Below are positions 19,795 to 30,020 of a stretch of 64,000 nt of DNA, one piece after another (the stretch's first letter is position 1; each line of letters opens with the position of its first letter). The translations under genes and the position numbers were made by a program. The notes below the pieces were generated by a model. The model saw nothing but the letters and a program-made list of their open reading frames with translations. It searched no databases and was not told the DNA's origin. The stretch is from contig NC_010505.1 of assembly GCF_000019725.1 (NCBI RefSeq), positions 5,440,001 through 5,504,000 on the forward strand, read 5' to 3'. The stretch is from Methylobacterium radiotolerans JCM 2831 (lineage in GTDB: Bacteria; Pseudomonadota; Alphaproteobacteria; Rhizobiales; Beijerinckiaceae).

Positions 19795-22221
19795 ATGTCA
19801 CAGTCGAAATCGCGCCAGCCGGTGGTCCCGGGTTCGACGGGCTCCTACGCCGTCCTCCCCCTGCGCGACATCGTCGTCTTCCCGCACATGATCGTGCCCC
19901 TGTTCGTGGGCCGCGAGAAGTCGATCCGCGCCCTCGAGGAGGCCGTCCGCACCGACCGCCACATCCTGCTCGCCACCCAGATCAACGCGGGCGACGACGA
20001 CCCGGCGACCGACGCGATCTACAAGATCGGTACCCTCGCCTCGGTGCTCCAGCTGCTGAAGCTGCCCGACGGCACCGTGAAGGTGCTGGTCGAGGGCGTC
20101 GGCCGCGCGAAGGTCGTGGACTTCACCCGCTCGGACGAGTTCTACGAGGCGACCGCCGAGGCGCTCCACGACGAGCTCGGCGACCGCGTCGAGGCCGAGG
20201 CGCTCGCGCGCTCCGTGCTCTCGGAGTTCGAGAACTACGTCAAGCTCAACAAGAAGATCTCCCCCGAGGTCGTCTCCGCCGTGACGCAGATCGACGAGCC
20301 GTCGAAGCTCGCCGACACGATCGGCTCGCACCTGCTCGTCAAGATCTCCGACAAGCAGGGCATCTTGGAGACCCCCACGGTGGCGCAGCGCCTCGAGCGC
20401 GTGCTGTCGCTGATGGAGAGCGAGATCTCCGTGCTCCAGGTGGAGAAGCGCATCCGGACCCGCGTCAAGCGGCAGATGGAGAAGACCCAGCGCGAGTACT
20501 ACCTGAACGAGCAGATGAAGGCGATCCAGAAGGAGCTGGGCGACTCCGAGGATGGCCGCGACGAGCTGGCCGAGCTGGAAGAGAAGATCGAGAAGACCAA
20601 GCTCTCCAAGGAGGCCCGCGACAAGGCCACCGCCGAGCTGAAGAAGCTGCGGCAGATGTCGCCGATGTCGGCCGAGGCGACCGTCGTGCGCAACTACCTC
20701 GACTGGATGCTCGGCATCCCGTGGGGCAAGCGCTCGAAGATCAAGAAGGACCTGCTCGGCGCCCAGGCGCTGCTCGACGAGGACCATTTCGGCCTCGACA
20801 AGGTCAAGGAGCGGATCGTCGAGTACCTCGCCGTGCAGCAGCGGGCGAACAAGCTCACCGGCCCGATCCTGTGCCTCGTCGGTCCCCCCGGCGTCGGCAA
20901 GACCTCGCTCGGCAAGTCCATCGCCAAGGCGACGGGTCGCGAGTTCGTCCGGATGTCGCTCGGCGGCGTGCGCGATGAGGCCGAGATCCGCGGTCACCGC
21001 CGGACCTATATCGGTTCGATGCCCGGCAAGATCGTGCAGTCGATGCGCAAGGCCAAAACCTCGAACCCGCTCATCCTGCTCGACGAGATCGACAAGATGG
21101 GCATGGACTTCCGCGGCGATCCGTCGGCGGCGCTCCTCGAGGTTCTCGACCCTGAGCAGAACAGCACCTTCAACGACCACTACCTGGAGGTGGATTACGA
21201 CCTCTCGAACGTGATGTTCGTGACCACGGCCAACACCCTCAACATCCCGGGCCCGCTCATGGACCGGATGGAGGTGATCCGCATCGCCGGGTACACCGAG
21301 GAGGAGAAGGTCGAGATCGCGCGCAAGCACCTGATCCCGAACGCCCTGAAGAAGCACGGCCTCGGGACGCACGAGTGGTCGATCGACGATGACGGACTGA
21401 TGATGCTGGTCCGCCGCTACACGCGGGAGGCCGGCGTCCGCAACCTGGAGCGCGAGCTGTCCAACCTGATCCGCAAGGCGGTGAAGGAGATCCTGATCAC
21501 CAAGACCAAGTCGGTCGCGGTGACCCCGGAGACCCTTCCGGTCTTCCTCGGCCCGCCGAAGTTCCGCTACGGCGAGATCGACGCGGACGATCAGGTCGGT
21601 GTGGTGACGGGTCTGGCCTGGACCGAGGTCGGCGGCGAGCTGCTGACGATCGAGGGCGTCATGATGCCCGGCAAGGGCAAGATGACGGTCACCGGCAACC
21701 TGAAGGACGTGATGAAGGAGTCGATCTCGGCGGCGGCGAGCTACGTCCGCTCCCGGGCGATCGATTTCGGGATCGAGCCGCCGCTCTTCGATCGGCGCGA
21801 CATCCACGTCCACGTTCCGGAGGGGGCGACCCCGAAGGACGGTCCGTCGGCCGGCATCGCCATGGCCACCGCGATCATCTCGACGCTGACCGGGATCCCG
21901 GTCCGCCGAGACGTCGCGATGACCGGCGAGGTGACGCTCCGCGGCCGGGTCCTGCCGATCGGCGGCCTGAAGGAGAAGCTGCTCGCCGCGCTCCGCGGCG
22001 GCATCAAGACGGTGCTGATCCCCGAGGAGAACGCCAAGGACATCGCCGAGGTGCCCGACAGCGTGAAGAACGGCCTGGAGATCATCCCGGTCTCGCGGAT
22101 GGATCAGGTGCTGGAGAAGGCGTTGGTCCGCCAACCGGAGGCGATCGAGTGGGAGGAGCCGCTGCCGGTGGCCAAGCCCGCCCGCACCGAAGAGGACGGC
22201 GCGGCCTTCGTGGCCCACTGA
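19795..22221 (+). CDS. lon: Lon protease
   Basis: 808 residues. The N-terminal LAN substrate-binding domain (about 18-210) starts YAVLPLRDIVVFPHMIVPL. The AAA+ module has Walker A GPPGVGKT (363-370). The C-terminal protease domain has the catalytic dyad Ser685 (KDGPSAGIAM) and Lys728 (GGLKEK). It degrades misfolded and regulatory proteins such as CcrM in related bacteria. The start is MSQSKSRQ, preceded by GAGAGGAAG. A 246-base gap after clpX suggests a separate promoter. Confidence 0.98.
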   Translation: MSQSKSRQPVVPGSTGSYAVLPLRDIVVFPHMIVPLFVGREKSIRALEEAVRTDRHILLATQINAGDDDPATDAIYKIGTLASVLQLLKLPDGTVKVLVEGVGRAKVVDFTRSDEFYEATAEALHDELGDRVEAEALARSVLSEFENYVKLNKKISPEVVSAVTQIDEPSKLADTIGSHLLVKISDKQGILETPTVAQRLERVLSLMESEISVLQVEKRIRTRVKRQMEKTQREYYLNEQMKAIQKELGDSEDGRDELAELEEKIEKTKLSKEARDKATAELKKLRQMSPMSAEATVVRNYLDWMLGIPWGKRSKIKKDLLGAQALLDEDHFGLDKVKERIVEYLAVQQRANKLTGPILCLVGPPGVGKTSLGKSIAKATGREFVRMSLGGVRDEAEIRGHRRTYIGSMPGKIVQSMRKAKTSNPLILLDEIDKMGMDFRGDPSAALLEVLDPEQNSTFNDHYLEVDYDLSNVMFVTTANTLNIPGPLMDRMEVIRIAGYTEEEKVEIARKHLIPNALKKHGLGTHEWSIDDDGLMMLVRRYTREAGVRNLERELSNLIRKAVKEILITKTKSVAVTPETLPVFLGPPKFRYGEIDADDQVGVVTGLAWTEVGGELLTIEGVMMPGKGKMTVTGNLKDVMKESISAAASYVRSRAIDFGIEPPLFDRRDIHVHVPEGATPKDGPSAGIAMATAIISTLTGIPVRRDVAMTGEVTLRGRVLPIGGLKEKLLAALRGGIKTVLIPEENAKDIAEVPDSVKNGLEIIPVSRMDQVLEKALVRQPEAIEWEEPLPVAKPARTEEDGAAFVAH

Positions 22222-22242
22222 GCGTCCTGACTGAGTGAGACG

Positions 22243-22276
22243 AGCCCCCGGCGCCCTGAGCCCCGGGGGCTTCTTC
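22243..22276 (+). terminator. Intrinsic terminator after lon
   Basis: 9-bp stem AGCCCCCGG / CCGGGGGCT (22243-22251 with 22263-22271), then TCTTC. It starts 21 bases after the lon stop. Confidence 0.7.
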
Positions 22277-22304
22277 GTGCGCGGATCCAGGCACGGAGGA
22301 CCGG

Positions 22305-23024
22305 ATGCGTATCCTGCTGATCAACCCGAACACCAGCGCGCACGTCACCGACCTCGTCGCCGATCATGTCCGCCGGCAGCTCGGCGGCCGGGCGGAGCTG
22401 CGCGCCGTCACCGGCCGTTTCGGCGCGCGCTACATCGCGAGCCGGGCCGCAGCGGCGATCGCCGGCCACGCGGCCCTCGATGCCCTCGCGGAGCACGGGG
22501 GCGCGTGCGACGCGGTCTACCTGGCCTGCTTCGGCGATCCGGGTCTTCTCGCGCTGCGCGAGCTGTCGCGGGTGCCGGTGATCGGCATGGCGGAGGCGGC
22601 CTGCCACGAGGCCGCCGCGGCCGGCCGCTTCGGCATCGTCACCGGTGGGGCGGCCTGGGAGGGGATGTTGCGGGAATTCGTGGCGGCGCTCGGGCTGTCC
22701 GACGCCCTCGCGGCGCTCCGTACGGTGGCTCCGAGCGGCGGCGCCATCGCCCGGGACCCCGACGCGGCCCTGGCGATCCTGGCCGAGGCCTGCCGTGCCT
22801 GCGCGGCGTCCGGCGCGGAGACGGTCATCCTGGGCGGTGCCGGTCTGGCGGGGCTCGCGGCGCGGATCGCCCCGCAGGTTCCCGTTCCGGTGATCTGCTC
22901 GGTCGAGGCCGGGACCCGCGCGGTTCTCGCTTCGGGCGCGTCCGCGTCGATTCGATCCAGGCCCGACCCCGTGGAGAGCGTCGGCCTCGGACCGGCCCTG
23001 GCGGCGCGGCTCATCGATCCCTGA
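22305..23024 (+). CDS. Aspartate/glutamate-racemase-family protein
   Basis: 239 residues. It starts MRILLINPNTSAHVT, the typical start of the hydantoin/aspartate racemase group. The first catalytic cysteine is present (Cys75 in YLACFGDPGL). The second, normally in LGCAG, is replaced: residue 178 is Gly in VILGGAG. One-cysteine members exist (arylmalonate decarboxylase and related enzymes use one), so racemisation is doubtful and a decarboxylase or isomerase role is possible. Monocistronic, after the lon terminator. Confidence 0.8.
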   Translation: MRILLINPNTSAHVTDLVADHVRRQLGGRAELRAVTGRFGARYIASRAAAAIAGHAALDALAEHGGACDAVYLACFGDPGLLALRELSRVPVIGMAEAACHEAAAAGRFGIVTGGAAWEGMLREFVAALGLSDALAALRTVAPSGGAIARDPDAALAILAEACRACAASGAETVILGGAGLAGLAARIAPQVPVPVICSVEAGTRAVLASGASASIRSRPDPVESVGLGPALAARLIDP

Positions 23025-23085
23025 CGCGGATCCGGGGCGCGGACCCTTGCACCGGACCGGCGCCATGCCGTAACGGTCGCCGGCC

Positions 23086-23161
23086 GGGCGGTTAGCTCAG
23101 TTGGTAGAGCGTCTCCTTTACACGGAGAGGGTCGGGGGTTCGAGTCCCTCACCGCCCACCA
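23086..23161 (+). tRNA. tRNA-Val (anticodon UAC)
   Basis: 76 bases including encoded CCA. The acceptor GGGCGGT pairs with ACCGCCC; TAGCTCAGTTGGTAGAGC forms the D-arm, and the T-arm GGTTCGAGTCC is present. The anticodon stem TCTCC/GGAGA holds TTTACAC, giving UAC at 23119-23121. Confidence 0.97.
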
Positions 23162-23202
23162 GCGCTCCGGCGCCGCGCACCGTCGACGGTAAGGGTAACC
23201 GG

Positions 23203-23529
23203 CTACCGGTAGCCGCCGTTCGGCAGTCGGCCGTGATACGGCGTGTTGCGGCAATGGCCCCACGGTCCGCGCCAGTAGCCGGGCGGGCAGCCGTTCCCCG
23301 CCCGCACTTGGTACCAGCCGCCGGGCAGCGGCCCGACATAGGGCGTGCGGCGGCAGTGGCCCCAGGGTCCGCGCCAAGCTCCCGGCCCGCATCCTCCCGC
23401 CACCAGGGTGATCGGCGCCGCAAGGCCCGGATCGGCCGGGAGCGGCATCGCCTGCGCGCCCGTCACGCACATTGACCCCGGCAACGCCGACACGATCGCG
23501 ACCGCAGCATCTTTCATTAAAATATTCAT
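23203..23529 (-). CDS. Secreted GCG_CRPN-type small protein
   Basis: 108 residues. An N-terminal signal (MNILMKDAAVAIVSALPGSM) is followed by a mature part with two related units: CGPGAWRGPWGHCRRTPYVG and CPPGYWRGPWGHCRNTPYHG. This C-P-x-G-x-x-R-G-P-x-G-x-C-R pattern is the GCG/CRPN prefix-to-repeat type seen in Methylobacterium and relatives; function unknown. The ATG at 23529 has GGAGAGAG 4 bases upstream. The neighbouring DNA is unusually AT-rich for this genome. Confidence 0.75.
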   Translation of the reverse strand: MNILMKDAAVAIVSALPGSMCVTGAQAMPLPADPGLAAPITLVAGGCGPGAWRGPWGHCRRTPYVGPLPGGWYQVRAGNGCPPGYWRGPWGHCRNTPYHGRLPNGGYR

Positions 23530-23868
23530 GATCTCTCTCCGAGCAACCGATGCGTATTTTTCGTCGTCATCGCGCATTGAACGCGTAAAGATGCCTGTGA
23601 GACGCATTAAATATTGGACATGAAAGGAAACAGTTTCGGGAATGCCGTCAATGCGATGCACCGGCGTGAGGAAGCCGCGCGGCCGACCGCGGCGCCCGCC
23701 CGGTACGAGCAAGACGTGCCGCCGGAAATCTCAACTGGAGGTGGTGGGCGGCAAAGATGAAGACAAATGCATGAGACTGGAATGGGCAGTCATACCTAGG
23801 AATAGGTACTGTAGGCATCGGACTAAACGCGGGCATCCTCGCGGGATCATCTCGAAGCGGAGGGTGCG
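23530..23868. promoter_or_regulatory. Divergent intergenic region with a TACCTA/TAGGTA palindrome
   Basis: 339 bases without a supported gene. The first 100 bases are AT-rich. At 23793-23808 TACCTA and TAGGTA flank GGAA, 60 bases before the ATG of the PhyH gene. The ACCT...AGGT symmetry recalls LuxR-type boxes but is shorter than the usual 18-20 bases. Confidence 0.4.
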
Positions 23869-24831
23869 ATGCGAGCAACGATTCCGGATCGCCTGGGTCT
23901 CGGCGTCCCCGATGCCGGGAACGGCCTCTCCGCCCGCGTGGCCGTGGCGCGGTCGCGGCTCGTCCGCTGGATCGCGGGCAGCCGGGCGGCCGGGCGCGTC
24001 CCGACCCGGCTCCTGACCGAGGACGAGATCGCCGCGTTCCGGCGCGACGGCTTCGTCACCGTCCCGGCGATCACCACCGCGGAGGAGCTCGACACGCTGC
24101 GCGGCGCCTACGACCGCCTGTTCGAGGAGGCGCGCGGCTGGAAGGACGGGAGCCTGTTCGACCTCGTCGACATCGACCGCGGCGCCGGCGAGGCGCGCTC
24201 CCCGCAGCTTCTCAATCCGTCCCGCTTCGAGCCGCTTCTCCGGGACATCCTGTTCCGGGCCAACGCCTTGGCCATGTCGCGCCAGCTCCTGGGAAGCCGC
24301 GCGGCCCTCGTCTTCGAGCACGCGATCCGCAAGCCGCCGAAGATCGGTGCGGCGACCGCGTGGCATCAGGACGAGGCCTTCTACGCCGCCTACACGAATT
24401 ACCGGGCGATCACGGTCTGGATGCCCCTGCAGGACGTGTCGCCGGAGAACGGCTGCATGCTCTACGTCCCGGGGAGCCACAGGGGGCCGCTCCTCACCCA
24501 TCGCAGCATCGGCGGCGACCCGCGGATCCACGGCCTCGAGGCCCTGGGGGTTCCGGTGGAGCGCGCGGTCCCCTGTCCGCTGCCGGCGGGCGGCGCCACC
24601 TTCCACGATTGCCGGACCCTGCACTGCGCCGGGCCGAATCTCAGTGCCGGACCGCGGCGCGCCTACGCCCTCGGCTTCGGGGTCCGCGCGCCGGAGCATA
24701 CCCTCCGGCACGAGCATCCCTGGAACGCCGAGAAGCGCACGCTGCGACAGGAGCGCGAGCGGCAGGCCCGCGGCGGGCTCGCCCGGCTGAAGGCGGGCGC
24801 CAAGCAGCAGATCAAGGCGCTCATCCGCTGA
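23869..24831 (+). CDS. Phytanoyl-CoA dioxygenase (PhyH) family oxygenase
   Basis: 320 residues. It is a non-haem Fe(II)/2-oxoglutarate enzyme with the facial triad His166-x-Asp168 (WHQDEA) and distal His252 (TLHCAGPN). The 2-oxoglutarate arginine probably lies in GPRRAYALGF. The N-terminal ~45 residues are basic and variable. The family hydroxylates small lipophilic or polar molecules; the substrate here is unknown. The ATG at 23869 is preceded by GCGGAGGGTGCG. Convergent with the hydrolase gene. Confidence 0.85.
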   Translation: MRATIPDRLGLGVPDAGNGLSARVAVARSRLVRWIAGSRAAGRVPTRLLTEDEIAAFRRDGFVTVPAITTAEELDTLRGAYDRLFEEARGWKDGSLFDLVDIDRGAGEARSPQLLNPSRFEPLLRDILFRANALAMSRQLLGSRAALVFEHAIRKPPKIGAATAWHQDEAFYAAYTNYRAITVWMPLQDVSPENGCMLYVPGSHRGPLLTHRSIGGDPRIHGLEALGVPVERAVPCPLPAGGATFHDCRTLHCAGPNLSAGPRRAYALGFGVRAPEHTLRHEHPWNAEKRTLRQERERQARGGLARLKAGAKQQIKALIR

Positions 24832-24855
24832 GTTGCGGCCCCCGCGCGGGGGCCG

Positions 24856-25773
24856 TCAGGCGGCCGCGTGCACCGCCAGCGCCGCGCGGACGACCGCGTC
24901 GGTCTGAAGGTGATGCAGCATGTGGCCGGCCCCCGCCAGGCGCTCGAACCGCGCCCTGGGGATCAGGCCGGCCGCGCGCCGGCCGTGCAGGTCGGTGTTC
25001 ACCACCAGGTCGGCGCTGCCGCCCAGGATGCGGGTGGGCCGGCGCAGAAACGGGTAGTTGAGGACGCTGCGCGTGAGACCCGGCCAGAGCCAGCCCGCAT
25101 CCTCGCCCTCGGCGGTGATCTGCGCGGGGCGGCCCGCGAGGGCGAAGGGGAAGTCCCGGGCGAAGCGCGGCGGCATCGCCTCCGGGAAGAACATCGCGTT
25201 CCACAGGAGCGGCAGCAGCGCCCGGTCGCTGCTGGCGCCCAGGAGCGCCGACAGGGCGTCGCCGCCGAACGGCAGCGCCCGCGGCCCGAACAGCACCTGC
25301 TCCAGCCGCGGCTCGGGGAAGCAGATCGGCGCGAGGGCGACGATGCCGGCCACCTCGTCCGGATGGAGCATGCCGTAGGCAAGGGCGACGGCGGCCCCGA
25401 AGGAGTGGCCCAGGATGACCGGGCGCTCCAGGCCGAGGCGCCGCACGGCCTCCCGGATGGAGGCCGCCTGATCCCAGATGTCGGCCGCGCCGCCGCGCGG
25501 CCGCCGGCTGAATCCATGGCCCGGGCGGTCGACGGCCAGCACGCGGAAATGCGCGGCCAGCGCCGGCACGGGGCCGAGCCAGACGTCCTCCAGGCACATC
25601 AGCGTGCCGTGGATCGCCACGAGATCCGGCCCGGCGCCGGTCTCCGCGTAGGCGATCGTCCGGTCTTCGGCCAGGGACACGATTCGGCGCGGCACGATCC
25701 GGGGATCGGCCTCGGCGCCGGTCCCGCTCCCGGCCTCCCGTGCCGGCCGGGCGGGGCCGGGCAGGGTCTCCAT
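24856..25773 (-). CDS. Alpha/beta-fold hydrolase
   Basis: 305 residues. Visible are the oxyanion region AIHGTLMCLEDVW, VDRPGHGFSRRP, and the nucleophile elbow GHSFGAA. The late catalytic His lies in GAGHMLHH. The ATG at 25773 has a GGGGGAGG ribosome site. The gene follows the SDR gene on the same strand with an 11-base gap, so the pair is likely cotranscribed. The substrate is not readable. Confidence 0.87.
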   Translation of the reverse strand: METLPGPARPAREAGSGTGAEADPRIVPRRIVSLAEDRTIAYAETGAGPDLVAIHGTLMCLEDVWLGPVPALAAHFRVLAVDRPGHGFSRRPRGGAADIWDQAASIREAVRRLGLERPVILGHSFGAAVALAYGMLHPDEVAGIVALAPICFPEPRLEQVLFGPRALPFGGDALSALLGASSDRALLPLLWNAMFFPEAMPPRFARDFPFALAGRPAQITAEGEDAGWLWPGLTRSVLNYPFLRRPTRILGGSADLVVNTDLHGRRAAGLIPRARFERLAGAGHMLHHLQTDAVVRAALAVHAAA

Positions 25774-25784
25774 CGCGCCTCCCC

Positions 25785-26798
25785 CTACAGGCGCCGTCGG
25801 CGTCCGGACGAGGTGCCGAGCACCGCGAAGGCCGTGGCCGCGCCGACGCCCAGCAGACCGGCCGCGGCCGCGAGGGGGTGCAGGGTCGCGCGGGTATAGG
25901 CGCTGGTCCGCATGACCGGGACGGGCGGGTCGCCCCGCGTCTCCCCCGCCGCGACCGGCGCGTGCAGCGCGCCGTCCGGGTTGCGCGGCGCGCTCCCGCG
26001 CTTCTGCAGGGCGATGATCGCCGGGGTGAGATAGTCGTAGGCGCCGGGGGCGAATTCCTTGCCGGCCACGAAGGCCTTGCCGGCGCCGCCCACGAAGATG
26101 TCGCGCTGCGGGTGCACGGCCGCGTGTAGGATGGCGTTCGCCACCTCCTCCGGCGGGTAGATCGGCGGCGGCAGGCTCGGCTCGCGGTCCATGTAGTTGC
26201 GGGCCCGCTGGGGCAGGGGCGTGTCGATCGAGGCCGGCTTGATCAGCGTCACCGAGATCGGCGCGTTCTCGTCCATCAACTCCATGCGCAGGGCGTCGGT
26301 GAAGCCCTTCACGGCGTGTTTCGAGGCCGCGTACATGCCCTGGAACGGGAAGGCGAGGTCGGAGGCGATACTGCCGACGTTGATGAGGGCGCCGCCGTGC
26401 TGGCGCAGGTGCTCGGTCGCCACCAGGGAACCGTAGACGGTTCCCCAGAAATTCGTCTGGATCAGGCGCTCGTGGTCGGCATCGCTGATCTCGCGCAGCC
26501 GGCCGTAGATCGAGCCGCCGGCCACGTTCACCCAGGTGTCGAAGCCGCCGAAGGTCGCCTCGGCCCGGTCGGCGACGGCCTGCACGTCGGCCCGCCGGCC
26601 GACATCGGCGACGACGTCGATCGCCTTGCCGCCGACGCCCTCGATCTCGGCGCGGATGCGCGCCAGGGCGTCGCCGCTGCGCGCCGCCAGCACCACCCGG
26701 GCGCCGCGCTCGGCCGCCATCCGGGCCGTGGCGAGGCCGATACCCGACGAGGCGCCGGTGATCACGATGACCTGCTCGCGGAGCGGCTTGTGCTTCAT
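25785..26798 (-). CDS. Short-chain dehydrogenase with C-terminal membrane segment
   Basis: 337 residues. The cofactor motif TGASSGIG is at 14-21; NVAGG and the catalytic Ser, and YAASK with Tyr and Lys, follow. The C-terminus is longer than classical SDRs and ends in a hydrophobic helix (PLAAAAGLLGVGAATAFAVL) and an Arg-rich tail, suggesting membrane attachment. It resembles the SDR family NAD(P)-dependent oxidoreductases common in rhizobia, of unknown substrate. It heads the pair with the hydrolase. Confidence 0.87.
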   Translation of the reverse strand: MKHKPLREQVIVITGASSGIGLATARMAAERGARVVLAARSGDALARIRAEIEGVGGKAIDVVADVGRRADVQAVADRAEATFGGFDTWVNVAGGSIYGRLREISDADHERLIQTNFWGTVYGSLVATEHLRQHGGALINVGSIASDLAFPFQGMYAASKHAVKGFTDALRMELMDENAPISVTLIKPASIDTPLPQRARNYMDREPSLPPPIYPPEEVANAILHAAVHPQRDIFVGGAGKAFVAGKEFAPGAYDYLTPAIIALQKRGSAPRNPDGALHAPVAAGETRGDPPVPVMRTSAYTRATLHPLAAAAGLLGVGAATAFAVLGTSSGRRRRL

Positions 26799-26923
26799 GC
26801 GATATCCCCGACGCTGCGGCGCGGCCGCACGGGAGCGGCCACACGCTAGGCTATCGATCGGGGCGGCCGCATGTTCCGGGCGCACCCGCGGGTGATCGGG
26901 TCGCAGGCTGGCCGCCCGGGCAC

Positions 26924-28354
26924 TCAGCGTCCGTAGATGTCCTCGACGCGGATGATGTCGTCCTCGCCGGTGTAGGAGCCGACCTGGACCTCGATCAGCT
27001 CCAGCGGGATCTTGCCCGGGTTGGCCAGCCGGTGCATCGACCCGATCGGCAGGTAGACCGCCTCGTTCTCGTGGACCAGCACCACCCGCTCGTCGATCGT
27101 CACCTCGGCGGTGCCGCGCACCACCACCCAGTGCTCCGCCCGGTGGTAGTGCTTCTGCAGCGACAGCCGCCCGCCCGGCACAACCTGGATCCGCTTCACC
27201 TGGAAGCGCTCGCCGATGTCGATCCGCTGGTACCAGCCCCAGGGCCGGTACATCCGCAGATGCGCGTCCGCCTCCGGCTCCCCGCGGGCCCGCAGCGCGC
27301 CGACCAGCTCCTTCACTTGGCCCGAATGCGCCTTGGAGGCCACCAGCACCGCGTCGGGGGTCGAGACCACCACCACGTCCTCCAGGCCCACCACCGCGGT
27401 CAGGCCCTCGCCCTGGCTGTGCACGAGGCTGTTCTTCGTGCCGATCAGCGACACCCGGCCGCGCACGGCGTTGCCGGCCTCGTCGTGGTCCAGCACCTGC
27501 CAGACCGCGTCCCAGGTGCCGACATCCGACCACGCGAACGACACCGGCAGCACGCCGGCCCGGGCGGTCCGCTCCATGACCGCGTAGTCGATCGAGATCT
27601 TCGGCGCCTGAGCGAAGGCCGTCGCGTCGAGGCGCACGAAGTCGAGGTCGGTCACCGCCGCCTCCAGGGCCGCGCGCGCGGCCGCCAGCACCTCGGGGAC
27701 GAACGCTTCCAGCTCGGCCAGCATCAGGTCGGCGCGGAACAGGAAGTAGCCCGAGTTCCACAGGGCGCCGTCGGTGATCAGCGCCTCGGCGCCGGCCCGG
27801 TCGGGCTTCTCGACGAAGCGGGCGACGCGGGCCGCGCCCGGGGCTTCGGCGATCGGCTCGCCGCGGCGGATGTAGCCGTAATCGGTGGCCGGCCGGTCGG
27901 GCTCGATGCCGAGCGTCATCGTGTAGCCGGCGCGCGCCCCGGCGGCCGCGCGCTGCACGGCGTCCACGAAGGCGGCCGTGTCGGGCACGACGTGGTCGGC
28001 GGCCATGATCAGCACCACGGCCTGCGGGTCGCTGGCGGCGGCGTGCAGGGCTGCGACCGCCACGGCGGCGGCGGAGTCGCGGCCCTGCGGCTCGAGCAGG
28101 ATGTCGGCGGAGAGACCGAGCTGGTCGCGCTGCTCGGCGACGATGAAGCGGGCCTCGGCCGAGGCGATGACGGTAGGCGTCGCGAAGACGGTGGCGTCCG
28201 ATACGCGCGCCAGCGTCGCCTGGAAGGTCGAGCGCTCGGCGTCGACCAGCCGGGCGAACTGCTTGGGCATGCTCTCCCGCGACGCCGGCCACAGCCGCGT
28301 CCCCGTCCCTCCGCACAGGATCATCGGGTGGATCTGGATCGAAGGTCGGGACAT
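26924..28354 (-). CDS. manC: Mannose-1-phosphate guanylyltransferase / mannose-6-phosphate isomerase
   Basis: 476 residues, the typical bifunctional ManC/AlgA length. The N-terminal nucleotidyltransferase has [15 protein letters not shown] (13-27) and the FVEKPD motif. The C-terminal cupin PMI domain (about 360-476) has [10 protein letters not shown] and [13 protein letters not shown]. It supplies GDP-mannose for exopolysaccharide or lipopolysaccharide. It stands alone, divergent from selA. Confidence 0.94.
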   Translation of the reverse strand: MSRPSIQIHPMILCGGTGTRLWPASRESMPKQFARLVDAERSTFQATLARVSDATVFATPTVIASAEARFIVAEQRDQLGLSADILLEPQGRDSAAAVAVAALHAAASDPQAVVLIMAADHVVPDTAAFVDAVQRAAAGARAGYTMTLGIEPDRPATDYGYIRRGEPIAEAPGAARVARFVEKPDRAGAEALITDGALWNSGYFLFRADLMLAELEAFVPEVLAAARAALEAAVTDLDFVRLDATAFAQAPKISIDYAVMERTARAGVLPVSFAWSDVGTWDAVWQVLDHDEAGNAVRGRVSLIGTKNSLVHSQGEGLTAVVGLEDVVVVSTPDAVLVASKAHSGQVKELVGALRARGEPEADAHLRMYRPWGWYQRIDIGERFQVKRIQVVPGGRLSLQKHYHRAEHWVVVRGTAEVTIDERVVLVHENEAVYLPIGSMHRLANPGKIPLELIEVQVGSYTGEDDIIRVEDIYGR

Positions 28355-28544
28355 GGCGACGTCTCCCGAGAAGGCTCGGCGGGGTTGGCGTGGCCGAGCC
28401 CGCCCCGCGCGGGTGCGATGGACTCTCGGGCGCCGATTTCAGGATCTGCCCTTACCGTCGGGCCGGGACCGGAACAACCTGCGCGAATTATCCGCGCGTC
28501 GACGGGCTGGCTCCGTGCAGCGGGATGGTTATCTCTGGCCTGAC

Positions 28545-29987
28545 ATGAACGGACCCGCCCCCACCCCTCAGGCCGTCGACCCGGCGCCGTCCCCGCGCCG
28601 GATTCCCTCGGTCGAGCGCCTCGTCGGCGGCGCGCCGCCCGCCGATCTCGAGACCTACGGGCGGACGGCCTTCACGGACGCGATCCGGGCGGTGGTGGCC
28701 GGGCTCCGGGCGGGGGGCGGTCCCGTCCCGGACGCGGCGGCGATCCGGGCGGCGGCGTCGGCGCGCCTCGCCGCCGAGCGGCGCCCGTCCCTGCGGCCGG
28801 TCCTCAACCTGACCGGGACGGTTCTGCACACCAATCTCGGCCGCGCCCTGCTGCCCCGCTCGGCCGCGGAGGCGGTGGCCGCCGTGATGGTGCAGGCGAG
28901 CAACCTCGAATTCGATCTCGAGACCGGCGCCCGCGGCGAGCGGGACGATCATGTCGAGGCCCTGATCTGCCGCCTGACCGGCGCCGAGGCCGCGGTCGTC
29001 GTCAACAACAACGCGGCCGCCGTCCTGCTGGTGCTGAACGCGCTCGCCATGCGCAGGGAGGTGGTGGTCTCCCGCGGCGAGCTCGTGGAGATCGGCGGCT
29101 CGTTCCGGGTGCCGGACGTGATGGTGCGGGCCGGTTGCCGCCTGCGCGAGGTCGGCACCACGAACCGTACCCACCTGCGCGACTACGCGGAGGCCCTCGG
29201 GCCCCGCACCGGCCTCGTGATGAAGGTGCACCCGAGCAACTACGCCATCGCGGGCTTCACCGCGGCGGCGGATCCCGTCGCCCTCCACGCCCTCTGCCGG
29301 GAGCGCGGCGTGCCGCTGGCGGACGATCTCGGAAGCGGCAGCCTCGTCGACCTCGCGGCCCACGGGCTGCCCCCCGAGCCCACGGTCCGCGCCGCCCTGG
29401 AGCGGGCCGACGTCGTCACCTTCAGCGGCGACAAATTGCTCGGCGCGGTCCAGTGCGGCATCGTGGCGGGGCGGAGGGACCTGATCGCCCGCGTGCGCAA
29501 GAACCCGCTGAAGCGGGCCCTGCGCGTCGACAAGATGACCTACGCGGCGCTCGAGGCCGTGCTGCGGCTCTACCTGCACCCCGAGCGGCTGCGCGCGGAG
29601 CTGCCGACCCTGCGGCTCCTGACCCGCGCGCGCGACGCGATCGCCGCGCAGGCCGAGCGCCTCGCCCCCGCGGTGGCGGAGCGGCTCGCCGGCCGCGCCA
29701 CGGTCACGGTCGCCGACTGCATCAGCCAGATCGGATCCGGCGCCCTGCCGGTGGAGACCCTGCCCAGCGCCGCCCTGGTCCTGACGCCGGTCTCCGCGGG
29801 CGGCCGCGGCGCGGGCGGGCGGTGCCGGCGGCTCGCCGAGGATCTGCGCCGGCTCCCGGTGCCGGTGATCGGCCGGATCAGCGACGAGGCCGTCCGCCTG
29901 GATCTCCGGACGCTCGAGGACGAGCCGGGCTTCCTCGACGCACTGGCGGCGCTCCCGCCCGTCGTGGACGGGAGACGAACCCCATAG
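28545..29987 (+). CDS. selA: L-seryl-tRNA(Sec) selenium transferase
   Basis: 480 residues. This PLP enzyme converts Ser-tRNA(Sec) to Sec-tRNA(Sec). It shows [17 protein letters not shown] near the N-terminus and the PLP lysine Lys297 in [13 protein letters not shown] (Lys295 in E. coli). The ATG at 28545 gives a standard N-terminus; the ribosome site is weak. selB, selC and a selenoprotein gene are not in this window, so the partners must be elsewhere. Confidence 0.94.
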   Translation: MNGPAPTPQAVDPAPSPRRIPSVERLVGGAPPADLETYGRTAFTDAIRAVVAGLRAGGGPVPDAAAIRAAASARLAAERRPSLRPVLNLTGTVLHTNLGRALLPRSAAEAVAAVMVQASNLEFDLETGARGERDDHVEALICRLTGAEAAVVVNNNAAAVLLVLNALAMRREVVVSRGELVEIGGSFRVPDVMVRAGCRLREVGTTNRTHLRDYAEALGPRTGLVMKVHPSNYAIAGFTAAADPVALHALCRERGVPLADDLGSGSLVDLAAHGLPPEPTVRAALERADVVTFSGDKLLGAVQCGIVAGRRDLIARVRKNPLKRALRVDKMTYAALEAVLRLYLHPERLRAELPTLRLLTRARDAIAAQAERLAPAVAERLAGRATVTVADCISQIGSGALPVETLPSAALVLTPVSAGGRGAGGRCRRLAEDLRRLPVPVIGRISDEAVRLDLRTLEDEPGFLDALAALPPVVDGRRTP

Positions 29988-30020
29988 GGTTGTTAAGAGA
30001 ACGGGCCCGACGCTCGGAGC

